In this document: positions 1 to 9,903 of the stretch, piece by piece | How the letters are laid out: each line of letters opens with the position of its first letter | Position numbering within the stretch: position 1 is the first letter of the stretch | Source of the DNA: Allobosea sp. AAP35 | GTDB taxonomy: Bacteria; Pseudomonadota; Alphaproteobacteria; Rhizobiales; Beijerinckiaceae | Direction: 5' to 3' | DNA: 64,000 bases | NCBI RefSeq assembly: GCF_001295925.1 | Contig: NZ_LJHQ01000018.1 | Coordinates: forward strand, 62,001-126,000 | The notes under the pieces: model-generated | Told to the model about the DNA's origin: nothing | Database searches by the model: none | What the model saw: only the letters and a program-made list of their open reading frames with translations | Made by a program: the position numbers and the translations under genes

Positions 1-285
1 TTCCCGCTGCTGTTCGGGAAACAGAAGCGCAAAGCCATGCCGGTCGGCGAGCTGCGACCAGCCGGAACCATGGTCGTAATCGGCCGCGCTCTGCGTGCAG
101 CCATGCAGCACGACGACCAGCGGCGCGTTTCGCGGCAGCACATCGGGCAGATAGGCATGCGCCCTGAGCGCGCCGGGGTTCGATCCGAAAGATGTGACTT
201 CGGACAGGCGGGAGGGGGCGGAAGCAGCCCGTCCCATGCCGCGCGTGGCGGCCAGGCGGGCGATCGTCTCGGACAAACTGGGCAT
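1..285 (-). CDS. PHB depolymerase-family esterase (N-terminal part, runs off the window)
   Basis: The gene reads leftwards from an ATG at 285-283 and continues past base 1, so only the first 95 residues are present. An AGGAG sits just upstream of the ATG. Residues about 57-75 carry the run PLVVVLHGCTQSAADYDHG, typical of the alpha/beta-hydrolase family annotated as PHB depolymerase or feruloyl-esterase-like (the oxyanion-hole HGC). The catalytic serine motif would lie outside the window. In this family such proteins hydrolyse polyhydroxyalkanoate or other esters; the actual substrate is unknown. A palindrome resembling PHB-regulator sites lies upstream at 355-369. Confidence 0.8.
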   Translation of the reverse strand, partial: MPSLSETIARLAATRGMGRAASAPSRLSEVTSFGSNPGALRAHAYLPDVLPRNAPLVVVLHGCTQSAADYDHGSGWSQLADRHGFALLFPEQQRE

Positions 286-354
286 GATGCGCTCCTGCGC
301 TGGCCAGCCCATGATGGCACCGACACATCCCTTGAACGTTGTCATAACCGATTT

Positions 355-369
355 TGTTGCGATGCAACA
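355..369. promoter_or_regulatory. 15-bp palindrome, possible PhaR-type operator
   Basis: The sequence TGTTGCGATGCAACA has 6-bp perfect arms around GAT and lies in the divergent gap (286-493) between the esterase and the racemase-family gene. TGC/GCA-rich palindromes of this shape resemble sites bound by PhaR, the polyhydroxyalkanoate-responsive repressor of alphaproteobacteria. The link is inferred from the sequence and from the PHB-depolymerase-type neighbour only. Confidence 0.4.
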
Positions 370-493
370 TCATGCCGAGCGCAATATGTCGCCGGTGCCT
401 GATCAGACGCGAAGGCATTGCAATGCCCCTGGCCGATCGTGGAAGCTGGCTTGAACCGTCGCGCGCTGTCCAAACGCCAACCCCGAGGCCGTC

Positions 494-1237
494 TTGCGTA
501 TCCTGATGATCAATCCGAACACGACGGGGGAGGTCACCGCCCTGATGGCGCGGGTGCTGGAGCCGCAGCTGCCGACAGGCGTCACGCTGATTCCCGTCAC
601 CGGGCGCTTCGGCGCACGCTATATCGCCAGCCGGGCGGCTGCGGCCATCGCCGGCCATGCCGCGATCGACGCCTATGCGGAATATGGGCAGGGCTGCGAC
701 GCCGTCTATCTGGCCTGTTTCGGCGATCCGGGCCTGCTGGCGCTGAAGGAGCTGGCGCGCATTCCCGTCATCGGCATGGCGGAGGCGAGCTGCCATGCCG
801 CGGCGGCACGGACGGACCGCTTTTCGATCGTCACCGGTGGCGAGCGCTGGGGGCCGATGCTGCGGGAGTTCGTGACGACACTGGGCCTCGGCGAGCGGCT
901 TGCCGGGATCGAGACCGTGGCACCGACCGGGGCCGAGATCGCCCGCGACCCCGACGCCGCCATCGCCCTGCTGACGCAAGCCTGCCGGCAGGCGGCACAA
1001 CGCGACGGCGTCGGCGCGATCATTCTCGGCGGGGCAGGGCTGGCGGGGCTGGCCGCCCGCATCCAGCCCCATCTCGAGATCCCCGTGATCTGTTCGGTGG
1101 AGGCCGGACTGCAGGCTGTGCTGGCGGCGCTGCGCGATCCGCCCACCAAGCCCGCCAAAGGCGATCTCGCCTTGCCGGCGCCGATCGCCAGCGTTGGTCT
1201 TGGCGAGAGCCTGGCCGCGTTGCTGGCCCGTCCCTGA
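494..1237 (+). CDS. Asp/Glu/hydantoin racemase-family protein
   Basis: A 247-residue cytosolic protein starting at a TTG; the N-terminus MRILMINPNTT is the family start and a GAGG lies 6 bp upstream. It has the first catalytic-loop motif CFGDPGL with Cys75. The second cysteine expected in two-base racemases (usually LGCAG) is replaced: residues 178-182 read LGGAG, so Gly180 stands where the base should be. Hydantoin and allantoin racemases need both thiols, so this may be a non-racemising member or use another chemistry. It converges on a reductase gene of the sugar-acid island; its stop codon is inside a terminator-like hairpin. Confidence 0.8.
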   Translation: MRILMINPNTTGEVTALMARVLEPQLPTGVTLIPVTGRFGARYIASRAAAAIAGHAAIDAYAEYGQGCDAVYLACFGDPGLLALKELARIPVIGMAEASCHAAAARTDRFSIVTGGERWGPMLREFVTTLGLGERLAGIETVAPTGAEIARDPDAAIALLTQACRQAAQRDGVGAIILGGAGLAGLAARIQPHLEIPVICSVEAGLQAVLAALRDPPTKPAKGDLALPAPIASVGLGESLAALLARP

Positions 1238-1248
1238 GGACGGGCCTT
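1225..1248 (+). terminator. Hairpin overlapping the racemase-family stop codon
   Basis: Nine-base perfect arms GGCCCGTCC and GGACGGGCC flank the loop CTGA, which contains the TGA stop. Only a short TTCC follows, so termination strength is uncertain. It separates two convergent genes. Confidence 0.5.
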
Positions 1249-1264
1249 CCACGCAAAGCTCTGC

Positions 1265-2176
1265 TCAGCCCTTCGTGGCGAGCGAGATGCCGTTCTGCGA
1301 GGCGACCCAGTCCGACAGCATCGGCACGTAATCGTCGCCCTTGCCGGCCGCCACCGCGGTGGCGAAGCTGTTCTTCACCGCGTTCCCGATCGGGTTGGGG
1401 ACGCCAGCCGCGTTCGCCACGCTTTCGAGATAGCGGACATCCTTCAGTGCGTTGACCAGCGTGAACTTGTGCGCGTCGCGATCGCGCTCGAGCACATACT
1501 GCATGAAGGTCTGGTAGAAGCCGCAATCCATCCGGCTGCCGCGCAGCACGCTGTCGAAGGTCTGCGGCGTGATGTCGATCTTCGCGGCCAGGGTCAGTGC
1601 CTCGGCATAGATCGCGGCATAGCCCATCGAGAGGAAGTTGTTCAGGAGCTTCATCTTGTGGCCGTCGCCGACCGGGCCGAGATGCACCACCTTCTGCGCC
1701 CAGGCCTCGATCGCCGGCTTGATCCGCGCGAAGATCTCCGGCGTCGTGCCGACCATGGCCGAGAGCTGGCCGAGCGCGGCTTGCGCCGGCGTGCCGCCGA
1801 GCGGGGCGTCCGCCAGATGCAGACCCTTGGCTTCCAGTTCCTGCGCGATCCGCACCGTCACCGTCGGGTCGGAGGTCGAGCAGTCGATGATCACCGTGCC
1901 GGGCTTGGCGCCGGCCGCGATGCCGTCCGGCCCGTTCACCACCGCCTCGACCTGGGCGGAGCCGGTCACACAGAGGAAGATGATCGTGGCATTCTCAGCC
2001 AGTGCCTTGGGGGTCTTGGCTTCCTTGGCGCCACCGGCGACGAGGGTCTCCACCGGCTTGCGGTTGCGGTGGCCCATGACGGTCAGGGCGAAGCCCTTGT
2101 TGAGCAGGCTTTGCGCCATGCCCTGGCCCATCAGGCCGACGCCGATGAAGCCGATGGATTCTTTGGTTGCAGTCAT
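1265..2176 (-). CDS. NAD(P)-dependent 3-hydroxyisobutyrate dehydrogenase-family reductase (GarR-like)
   Basis: A 303-residue beta-hydroxyacid dehydrogenase. The N-terminal Rossmann motif is GVGLMG (GxGxxG, residues 12-17), the substrate-binding segment is DAPLGGTPAQA, and the catalytic lysine lies in HKMKLLNN (about residue 176). The family reduces or oxidises C3-C4 beta-hydroxyacids such as tartronate semialdehyde or 3-hydroxyisobutyrate. The ATG at 2176 is preferred because AGGAG lies 9 bp before it; an upstream TTG would leave only 3 bp. It is divergent from the LacI-type regulator, which probably controls it. The exact substrate cannot be told from sequence. Confidence 0.87.
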   Translation of the reverse strand: MTATKESIGFIGVGLMGQGMAQSLLNKGFALTVMGHRNRKPVETLVAGGAKEAKTPKALAENATIIFLCVTGSAQVEAVVNGPDGIAAGAKPGTVIIDCSTSDPTVTVRIAQELEAKGLHLADAPLGGTPAQAALGQLSAMVGTTPEIFARIKPAIEAWAQKVVHLGPVGDGHKMKLLNNFLSMGYAAIYAEALTLAAKIDITPQTFDSVLRGSRMDCGFYQTFMQYVLERDRDAHKFTLVNALKDVRYLESVANAAGVPNPIGNAVKNSFATAVAAGKGDDYVPMLSDWVASQNGISLATKG

Positions 2177-2280
2177 CTTCAACTTCTCCTGTTTATATGA
2201 GATTGACTAGAAGGATGTGACGGAACGTCGGGCCGGGATCTGGTCGAGATGTCGTGTTTCCGGCGCCGGAGAACCGCCTT

Positions 2281-3357
2281 ATGACAAGCAGCGGCCCCGT
2301 TAGTGCCGGGTCTCCCGTCAAGCCGCCGGCGGGGCTTGCCGTCCCGCGCGGACGGGTGACCCTGCAGATCATCGCCGACCGGCTCTCGGTCTCGACCGCG
2401 ACCGTGTCGCTGGCCCTGCGCGGCTCGCCGCTGGTGGCCGAGGGGACGCGCATCCGCGTCCAGCAGATGGCCCGCGAGATGGGCTACAGCTACAACCGCA
2501 GCGCCGCTTCGCTGAGGACCGACCGCACCAACATTCTCGGCGTCGGCTTTCACGACATCACCAACCCCTATTTCGCCGAACTGCTCGCCGCGATCGAGGA
2601 AACGACGACGGCTCATGGCCGCTCGATCCTGCTGGGAACCTATGGCGAGGATCTGGAGCGGCAGGACCGGGTTCTCAACACGCTGAAGGAATACCGCCCC
2701 GACGGCATGATTGTGTGTGCCGCCGGCGGCTCGACGCCGGAGACCTTCGCCCATCTGATCGCAGCCGGCGTCCCCCTTGTCCAGCTGTCGCGCGAGATCA
2801 CGGCCGAGCTGGATTTCGTCGGCTCCGACGACCGGCACGGCACCACTCTGGCGATGGAGCATCTGCTCGGCCTCGGGCATCGCCGAATTGCCTTTATCGG
2901 CCATAACCAGCGCATCTCGACCGGCGCGAACCGCTATCGCGGCTATTGCGAGGCTCTGGGTCGTCACGGCATCACGGTCGATCCCGCGTTGGTCTATGCC
3001 GCCCATGCCACGCGCGAAAACGGATCGAAGGGTATCCAGGCCGTGCTCGATGCGCCGGACCCGCCGACGGCGGCCGTCTGCATGAACGACCTCTCGGCCT
3101 TCGGGGCCATGCTGGGCCTGCGCCATCGCGGCCGCGAAGCCGGCACCGATTTCTCGATCGTCGGCTGCGACGACGTCCAGGAGGCGGCGCAATGGTATCC
3201 GGCCCTGACGACGATCCGCAATTTCCAGGACGAGATGGGGCGCAAATCGGCCGAATTCCTGATCAGCCGCATCGCCGAGCCGCACGCCCCGCCCCGCCGC
3301 CTGCTGCTGACGCCGGCCCTCGTCATCCGCGGCACGACCAGCCCGCCGCGCCTCTGA
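2281..3357 (+). CDS. LacI-family transcriptional regulator
   Basis: A 358-residue repressor-type protein. The DNA-binding helix-turn-helix near residues 25-75 reads TLQIIADRLSVSTATVSLAL, followed by a periplasmic-binding-protein-like sensor domain with the usual GVGFHDITNPYFAELL entry and a C-terminal IVGCDDV segment. The chosen ATG at 2281 has a GGAGAA about 8 bp upstream; a GTG at 2254 in frame would add nine residues. It is divergent from the GarR-like reductase across 104 bp and converges on the second reductase gene, so it is the likely local regulator of the catabolic genes. The effector is unknown. Confidence 0.88.
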   Translation: MTSSGPVSAGSPVKPPAGLAVPRGRVTLQIIADRLSVSTATVSLALRGSPLVAEGTRIRVQQMAREMGYSYNRSAASLRTDRTNILGVGFHDITNPYFAELLAAIEETTTAHGRSILLGTYGEDLERQDRVLNTLKEYRPDGMIVCAAGGSTPETFAHLIAAGVPLVQLSREITAELDFVGSDDRHGTTLAMEHLLGLGHRRIAFIGHNQRISTGANRYRGYCEALGRHGITVDPALVYAAHATRENGSKGIQAVLDAPDPPTAAVCMNDLSAFGAMLGLRHRGREAGTDFSIVGCDDVQEAAQWYPALTTIRNFQDEMGRKSAEFLISRIAEPHAPPRRLLLTPALVIRGTTSPPRL

Positions 3358-3373
3358 GGCGGCCGCTTCCGGC

Positions 3374-4267
3374 TCAGGCATCGTTGGCCGGCTTGGCGTT
3401 GAGCGCGCGATAGGCGCGCACCACCTGCGAATCGTCGCGCCCGCCATGGCCGAGCCCTGACGACGCCAGGAACATCTGGTGGGCCGCCGCCGCCAGCGGC
3501 AATGCGGTTTTGGCGGCACGTCCGGCATCGAGCACGATGCTCAGATCCTTGACGAAGATATCGACCGCGCTCGCCACCGCAGGGTCCGACTCCTGCATGC
3601 GTGGGCCGCGGTCGCGCAGCATCCAGGAGGAGGCCGCCGAGCCGCCCATGATCTCGAACAGCAGCTTGCCGTCGATGCCGGCCTTCTCCGCCAGAGAGAG
3701 CGCCTCGGCCGCAACGGCGATATGCACGCCACAAAGCAGCTGGTTGACGGTCTTCACCGTCGCGCCCTGTCCCGGCGTCTGGCCGACATGGAAGACCTTG
3801 TCGCCGAGCGCCTCCAGCACCGGCCGGGCCCGGTCGAAGCTCGGCTGGGCTGCGCCGACCATGATCGTCAGCGTCGCGCCGCGCGCGCCGTTGACGCCAC
3901 CCGAGACCGGCGCATCGACGAGATGCCGCCCCGCTGCCGCGACCTCTGCCGCGATCGCCTCGACCTCGCCCGGCGGGCAGGTCGCCATCAGCACGACCAG
4001 CGCGCCAGGCGCCAGCGCCGCCAGCGCCCCGGCCTCGAACAGCACAGAGCGCGCCTGAGCGGCATTCACCACCATCAGCACCAGAACATCAGCACCGGTC
4101 GCTGCCTCGGCCGCGCTACCGGCGGCATGCCCACCAGCCGCGACCAGCGCCTCGCGAGCGCTCGCGCGCATGTCGAAGCCGGTGACGCGGAACTGGCGCT
4201 TGACGAGGTTTTCAGCCATCGGCGCGCCCATGGCGCCGAGCCCGATGAAGGCGATGGAGGTTGTCAT
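3374..4267 (-). CDS. ltnD: NAD(P)-dependent beta-hydroxyacid dehydrogenase, L-threonate dehydrogenase-like
   Basis: A 297-residue protein of the 3-hydroxyisobutyrate dehydrogenase superfamily. It has GLGAMG in the Rossmann fold, VDAPVSGGVNGA, and the catalytic lysine in ATVKTVNQLL (about residue 172). The C-terminal GLGHGGRDDSQVVRAY and the internal GGSAASSWML resemble L-threonate dehydrogenase (LtnD), which oxidises C2 of a four-carbon sugar acid. It is the last gene of the ABC importer operon on the same strand, separated from the permease by a palindromic repeat. An ATG at 4267 is used; a TTG at 4285 lacks a properly spaced ribosome site. The kinase and isomerase partners of threonate catabolism are not in the window, so the substrate is tentative. 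Confidence 0.75.
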   Translation of the reverse strand: MTTSIAFIGLGAMGAPMAENLVKRQFRVTGFDMRASAREALVAAGGHAAGSAAEAATGADVLVLMVVNAAQARSVLFEAGALAALAPGALVVLMATCPPGEVEAIAAEVAAAGRHLVDAPVSGGVNGARGATLTIMVGAAQPSFDRARPVLEALGDKVFHVGQTPGQGATVKTVNQLLCGVHIAVAAEALSLAEKAGIDGKLLFEIMGGSAASSWMLRDRGPRMQESDPAVASAVDIFVKDLSIVLDAGRAAKTALPLAAAAHQMFLASSGLGHGGRDDSQVVRAYRALNAKPANDA

Positions 4268-4290
4268 CTCGCTGGGGCTTTCCAAGCTCC

Positions 4291-4396
4291 GCCGTCATCC
4301 CGGCCGGAGCGAAGCGCAGAGCCGAAATCCATTCCGGAACGGGTCAGGAATGGATCGCGGATCGGCGCGGCAGCGCCGCTTGTCCGGGATGACGGC
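4291..4396. repeat. Palindromic intergenic repeat R1
   Basis: Thirteen-base perfect terminal arms GCCGTCATCCCGG (4291-4303) and CCGGGATGACGGC (4384-4396) enclose a further inner partial palindrome. It shares the core GGAGCGAAGCGCAGA with the repeats at 32246 and 55714. It sits inside the importer operon between the permease and the LtnD-like gene, where a large RNA hairpin could change the relative levels of the two. Confidence 0.8.
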
Positions 4397-4433
4397 GCAT
4401 GTGTCGATGGACGAAGGCAGAGATCCGGATGGT

Positions 4434-5345
4434 CTATTCCTTCACAGCCCCCGTCATCGCCGACACGTAATGCTCGACGAAGAAGGCGTAGAGGATGACC
4501 AGCGGCAGGGAGCCGGCCAGCGCGCCCGCCATCAGCGAGCCCCAGCGATAGATGTCGCCATCGACGAACTCGTTCACGATCGCCACCGGCACCGTCTTGT
4601 TCTGCGTCGAGGACAGGAAGGTCAGTGCGTAGATGAACTCGTTCCAGCACAGCGTGAAGGAGAAGATGAAGGCGGAGATCAGCCCGGGCACCGCCAGGGG
4701 CAGGATGATCTGGATCAGGATCTGCGTCCGCGAAGCGCCGTCGATCAGCGCGCATTCCTCGAGCTCATAGGGAATCGTCTTGAAATAGCCCATCAGCAGC
4801 CAGGTCGAGAACGGGATCAGGATCGTCGGATAGACCAGGATCAGCGCCAGCGGCGTGTCGAACAGGCCGACCTTGTAGATCACGGTGGCAAGCGGAATGA
4901 ACAGGATCGAGGGCGGCACCAGATAGGCCAGGAAGATCAGCGCGCCGACCGTGACCGCGCCCTTGAAGCGCAGGCGGACGATCGCATAGGCGGCGAGCAC
5001 GCTGGCGACCAGCGAGATGAAGGTCGCGCAGGTCGCGATGAACATGGTGTTCCAGAGCCAGCGTGGGTATTCGCTCTCGAACAGCAGCTTGTGGATGTGC
5101 TTGAAGGTCGGCTCCCAGGTCCAGAACGGGCTGACCTTGTCCATCTCGATCAGCTGATGATCGGGCTTCACCGCCGTCAGCGCCATCCAGTAGAACGGGA
5201 ACAGCAGCACGATCAGGATCAGGATCAGCGGGATATAGGTGGTGACGACGCGGCGCGGCAACGTCTCGAGATAGCCCATGCCCTCGCTGTGATCGGCTGT
5301 GCCCTGGCGACCGGCGCTGTCCTGAATGGCTCCGACGTTACTCAT
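4434..5345 (-). CDS. Carbohydrate ABC transporter inner-membrane permease (MalG/UgpE-type)
   Basis: A 303-residue membrane protein with about six hydrophobic spans (first around residues 35-57 of the chain). The cytoplasmic EAA loop reads EECALIDGASRTQI followed by LPLAVPG, the coupling site for the ATPase. It is the second permease of the importer; its ATG (ATGAGTAA) overlaps the stop of the first permease by 8 bp, so the two are translationally coupled. With the binding protein and UgpC-like ATPase upstream it forms a CUT1-type sugar or sugar-derivative uptake system. Confidence 0.92.
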   Translation of the reverse strand: MSNVGAIQDSAGRQGTADHSEGMGYLETLPRRVVTTYIPLILILIVLLFPFYWMALTAVKPDHQLIEMDKVSPFWTWEPTFKHIHKLLFESEYPRWLWNTMFIATCATFISLVASVLAAYAIVRLRFKGAVTVGALIFLAYLVPPSILFIPLATVIYKVGLFDTPLALILVYPTILIPFSTWLLMGYFKTIPYELEECALIDGASRTQILIQIILPLAVPGLISAFIFSFTLCWNEFIYALTFLSSTQNKTVPVAIVNEFVDGDIYRWGSLMAGALAGSLPLVILYAFFVEHYVSAMTGAVKE

Positions 5346-6300
5346 TGCTGCCACCCTGCTGCCATTTGCGTGTCTGGAGCCCGTACCAGGCGATGCCGAT
5401 CGCCGCGAGCAGGAAGGGAATCATCGCCGTCGAGATCGCCGCGCCCTCGCCGAGCTGCCCGGCGATGATCGCGCGCTGATAGGACAGCGTCGCCATCAGA
5501 TGGGTCGCGTTCACCGGTCCGCCGCGGGTCAAAGCCCAGATCAGCTGGAAATCGGTGAAGGTGAACAAGACCGAGAAGGTCATCACCACCGCGATGATCG
5601 GCGTCAGCAGCGGATAGGTGATGTGACGGAAGCGCTGCCAGGGCGTGGCGCCGTCGAGCGTCGCAGCCTCGTAGAGCGAGGGCGACACAGTCTGCAGGCC
5701 GGCCAGCAGCGTGATCGCGATGAAGGGAACGCCGCGCCAGACATTGGCGAAGATCGTCGACCAGCGCGCGTTCCAGACATCGCCCAGAAAATTGATGTTG
5801 TAGTCGATCCAGCCGAGCTGCCGCAGCGACCAGGAGATGATCGAGAACTGCGCGTCATAGATCCACCAGAACGCGATCGCCGACAGCACGGTGGGGACGA
5901 TGAAGGGGATCAGCACGGCGGCGCGGATCAGCGCCTTGAACGGCAGATGCTTGTTGAGCAGCAGCGCCAGATACAATCCGATCACGAATTTCGCGGCGCT
6001 GGCGACGGTCGTGTAGAGGATGGTGTTGAACACCGAGGTCCAGAAGACCCGGTCCTCCCAGAGCCAGATGTAGTTTTCCAGCCCGATGAAGACGCCCGCG
6101 CGGCCGATCTTGGTGTCGGTGAAGGACAGCCAGACGCCCAGACCCAGCGGATAGGCCAGGAACAGGATCAGGATCGCGGCAGCCGGCATCATGTACCAGA
6201 AACCGAGCCAGCCGGAACTGACCTTGAGCTTTTGCCAGGCTGTGCGCTCGCTTCGGGCAGGCGTCAGGCGGGCCGGCATCTCGATTGCGGAATTGGCCAT
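5338..6300 (-). CDS. Carbohydrate ABC transporter inner-membrane permease (MalF/UgpA-type)
   Basis: A 320-residue permease. A cytoplasmic N-terminus is followed by a hydrophobic span beginning at WLGFWYMMPAAAILIL and five more, with the EAA loop YEAATLDGATPWQRFRHIT before LLTPI. It pairs with the downstream MalG-type permease to form the channel. It lies 130 bp after the binding-protein gene on the same strand. No strong ribosome site precedes the ATG at 6300, but that start gives the normal family length. Confidence 0.92.
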   Translation of the reverse strand: MANSAIEMPARLTPARSERTAWQKLKVSSGWLGFWYMMPAAAILILFLAYPLGLGVWLSFTDTKIGRAGVFIGLENYIWLWEDRVFWTSVFNTILYTTVASAAKFVIGLYLALLLNKHLPFKALIRAAVLIPFIVPTVLSAIAFWWIYDAQFSIISWSLRQLGWIDYNINFLGDVWNARWSTIFANVWRGVPFIAITLLAGLQTVSPSLYEAATLDGATPWQRFRHITYPLLTPIIAVVMTFSVLFTFTDFQLIWALTRGGPVNATHLMATLSYQRAIIAGQLGEGAAISTAMIPFLLAAIGIAWYGLQTRKWQQGGSNE

Positions 6301-6430
6301 CGCGGGTCCGGGGTCATGCGGGACATCGGTCCGGCCTCATGGGCCGGACTGCGGGTCGGGTCGCGAAATGGGACGCGATCAGAGCGGACGGCCCGCAGCA
6401 GCAGGCCGTCCGTCAGGCTTGGGAAAGGCG

Positions 6431-7732
6431 TCAGCGATAGATCCGCTTGGCCTGCCGCTCGGCGCCGGCCATGGCGCCCTTGATGTCCTCGCGACCCGTC
6501 ACGTAGTTGGCGAACATGTCGACGACGACGAAGTCGGCGATGGCCGCCGCCGCGTTCTCGCCCAGCGTACCCAGCCCCGCAGGGGTCAGCGTGCGCTTGG
6601 CGATGTCGCGGAACACCGTCGTCTTCGGATCGGCGGTCCAGACCGGGTTCTTGTCGTATTCGTTCAGGAAATGCGACAGGTAGCCCTGCGCCGCGGTGAT
6701 CCAGGGGTTGTACTGCGGGGCATCGAGCATGAAGGCGATGAAGGCCTTGCAGGCATTGGGAACCTTCGTGAACTGGAAGGCCAGCATCGTGAAGGGCAGA
6801 TGCAGTTCGGTCGGCCGGCCGACAGGGCCGATCGGCATGTAGGCATGGTCCATATCGGCCGCCATCTCGGGCTTTTCCTTCTTGGCCGCGACATAGACCG
6901 AGATGCCGTTGACGGTGGTGTGCAGTTCACCCGCGAGGAAGGCCTTGTTGTTCGAGGAATCGTTCCACGAGGCCGTGCCGGGAATGAAGGTGTCGTAGAG
7001 CGCCTTGCTGTATTCCAGCGCCTTGGCCGTCTCCGGCGAGTTGATGATGACCTTGTTGTCCTTGTCGACGAGGTTGCCGCCATGGCTCCAGAGCATCCAG
7101 TGGACCCAGGTGTTGGCATCGCCCGAGGCGTGGCCGAAGGCCATGCCGGCCGGGGTGTTGTTGGCCTTCAGCCCCTTGCAGAGCTCGAGGAAGCCCGCGG
7201 TATCCTTGGGGAATTCCTTGAAGCCCGCCTTGTTCATCGACGAGATGCGGTAGTTCATCAAGGCGCCGCTGGCCGCGATCGGAACGCCGATCCACTTGCC
7301 GCCGAGCTTGCCATAGGACTCCGCCGAGGGCGCCCAGCCGCCATGCTTATCGCCGAGATATTTCGCGACATCGCTGAGATCCATGCATTTCTGCGGGAAC
7401 AGATGCGGCAGCGAATACAGGCCCCAGACGAGGTCGAGACCCTGTCCGGTGTTGGCGACGACCGAGGCCTTGGGCTGCAGATCGTCATAGGATTCGTTGG
7501 TGACGTTGACCTTGGCGCCGGTCGCGGCCTCGAAGGCGCTGACCAACTGCATGAACGCCACGTCTTCGGCTTCGACGAAGCGCTTCCAGCGCATCAGATT
7601 GATGCGGGCATTCGGCTCGACCTTGAAGGGCGAGGCCTGAGCCCAGGCCTTGGCATAGGCGAGCAGGTTTGTGCTGCCGCCAAGCCCGAGCGCGGCGCCG
7701 CCCTTGAGCAATGTTCTGCGATCGAAGTTCAT
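6431..7732 (-). CDS. ABC transporter extracellular substrate-binding protein (family 1)
   Basis: A 433-residue periplasmic solute-binding protein. The N-terminus MNFDRRTLLKGGAALGLGG carries twin arginines at residues 5-6 and a hydrophobic stretch ending near AKAWAQA, which looks like a Tat rather than a Sec signal. The rest has the family-1 sugar-binder layout, with segments such as GLDLVWGLYSLPHLFP and FMLDAPQYNPWITA. It delivers ligand to the two downstream permeases. The ligand is not evident; the neighbouring sugar-acid dehydrogenases suggest a sugar acid or polyol. Confidence 0.9.
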   Translation of the reverse strand: MNFDRRTLLKGGAALGLGGSTNLLAYAKAWAQASPFKVEPNARINLMRWKRFVEAEDVAFMQLVSAFEAATGAKVNVTNESYDDLQPKASVVANTGQGLDLVWGLYSLPHLFPQKCMDLSDVAKYLGDKHGGWAPSAESYGKLGGKWIGVPIAASGALMNYRISSMNKAGFKEFPKDTAGFLELCKGLKANNTPAGMAFGHASGDANTWVHWMLWSHGGNLVDKDNKVIINSPETAKALEYSKALYDTFIPGTASWNDSSNNKAFLAGELHTTVNGISVYVAAKKEKPEMAADMDHAYMPIGPVGRPTELHLPFTMLAFQFTKVPNACKAFIAFMLDAPQYNPWITAAQGYLSHFLNEYDKNPVWTADPKTTVFRDIAKRTLTPAGLGTLGENAAAAIADFVVVDMFANYVTGREDIKGAMAGAERQAKRIYR

Positions 7733-7802
7733 GTTTATCCTCCCTGGATATGGTTCGACGGCTCATTGAGCGGCCGTTTTTGAACCGGTGGTCCGGCCGA
7801 TG

Positions 7803-8876
<1,074 letters not shown>

Positions 8877-9050
8877 GTGGGCCCTCTCCTAACTTCGTTT
8901 CCCCGTGGACCCGGTGGTCCGCGCTTGTCGCGCGAAGTCCGGGTCGCATCGTGTATCGGCCTGTTGCGACCGATCGATGAAGGTTGCTGTCGGCTAAGGA
9001 CCGCGCCTCTTCCGGAGGAGGACGGTCACTTGCGCCGCAGTTCATCTGCG

Positions 9051-9074
9051 ATAAAGTCATACCATACAGACAGG
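9051..9074. promoter_or_regulatory. Candidate GntR-family operator region
   Basis: In the gap between the divergent ATPase and GntR genes lies ATAAAGTCATACCATACAG, containing a tandem GTATG GTATG on the minus strand. The half ATAA(A)GTCATA recurs in a perfect inverted repeat directly after the GntR gene (9904-9921). This is a pattern match only; no consensus for this regulator is known. Confidence 0.25.
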
Positions 9075-9138
9075 CGTGTCAAGCGCCGGGGGCGGCGAGG
9101 CCCGAGCCAAGTCGCAGCAGCGGGGGAGGCGCAGGAAG

Positions 9139-9903
9139 ATGCGGGTACGCGACTATTCGCGACCGACGACGCTCAACCCCGACCGCCTCTTCGGTCAGGT
9201 CGCCCAGAAGCTTGCCGTCGCCATCATCACCGGCGCTGTCAGGGCCGGCGAACTGCTTCCCAACGCGGATGATCTGCGCGCCGACATCTCGGTGTCGCGC
9301 ACCGCCTATCGCGAGGCCGTCAAGGTGCTCACCGCCAAGGGGCTGGTCGAGGCCAGACCCAAGAGCGGCACCAGGGCAGCACCGCGCGACAGCTGGAACC
9401 TGCTCGACCCCGATGTCCTCGCCTGGCATTTCGAGGCCGACCCGAACGAGAAATTCATCCGCGATCTCTTCGAGTTGCGCCGCTTCGCCGAGCCAGCGGC
9501 GGCCAGGCTGGCAGCGCAGCGCCGCACGCCGGCCGACATCGCGCGCATCGAGGCCGCCTTCCGTGGCATGTCCGACAACCAGCCCTATGCGGATGCCACG
9601 ATCCGGGCCGATCTCGCCTTCCACGAGGCGGTTTTCGCCGCCTCGCACAATGCCACGCTGATGTGCCTGGCGAGCGCCGTCGCGGCGACCGTGCAGTGGT
9701 CCCTGCTGCTGAAATCGATCGACGGCCGCGACTTCTTCCTCGCCTCGCTGACCGATCACGAGCGCATCCTCGAGGCGATCGTCCAGCGCGACGGGGATCT
9801 CGCCTCGGCGCGGATGACCGCGCTCGTCATCGACAGTCTCGACACGACTTTGGCCATGCTGACGCCGGCAGCAGCAACGCCGCTGCTCCAGAAAACCGCA
9901 TGA
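9139..9903 (+). CDS. GntR-family regulator, FadR/FCD subclass
   Basis: A 254-residue regulator. An N-terminal winged helix (about residues 14-85: LFGQVAQKLAVAIITGAV ... LRADISVSRTAYREAVKVL) is followed by an all-helical FCD ligand-binding domain containing LRRFAEPAAARLAA, DLAFHEAVFAASHN and a late DHERIL, whose His residues normally bind a metal that contacts a carboxylate effector. The ATG at 9139 follows a GGGGGAGG; a GTG at 9076 would add a low-complexity tail. Its position, divergent from the sugar importer and upstream of the hydroxyacid dehydrogenase, suggests it senses the transported acid or a product. Confidence 0.88.
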   Translation: MRVRDYSRPTTLNPDRLFGQVAQKLAVAIITGAVRAGELLPNADDLRADISVSRTAYREAVKVLTAKGLVEARPKSGTRAAPRDSWNLLDPDVLAWHFEADPNEKFIRDLFELRRFAEPAAARLAAQRRTPADIARIEAAFRGMSDNQPYADATIRADLAFHEAVFAASHNATLMCLASAVAATVQWSLLLKSIDGRDFFLASLTDHERILEAIVQRDGDLASARMTALVIDSLDTTLAMLTPAAATPLLQKTA

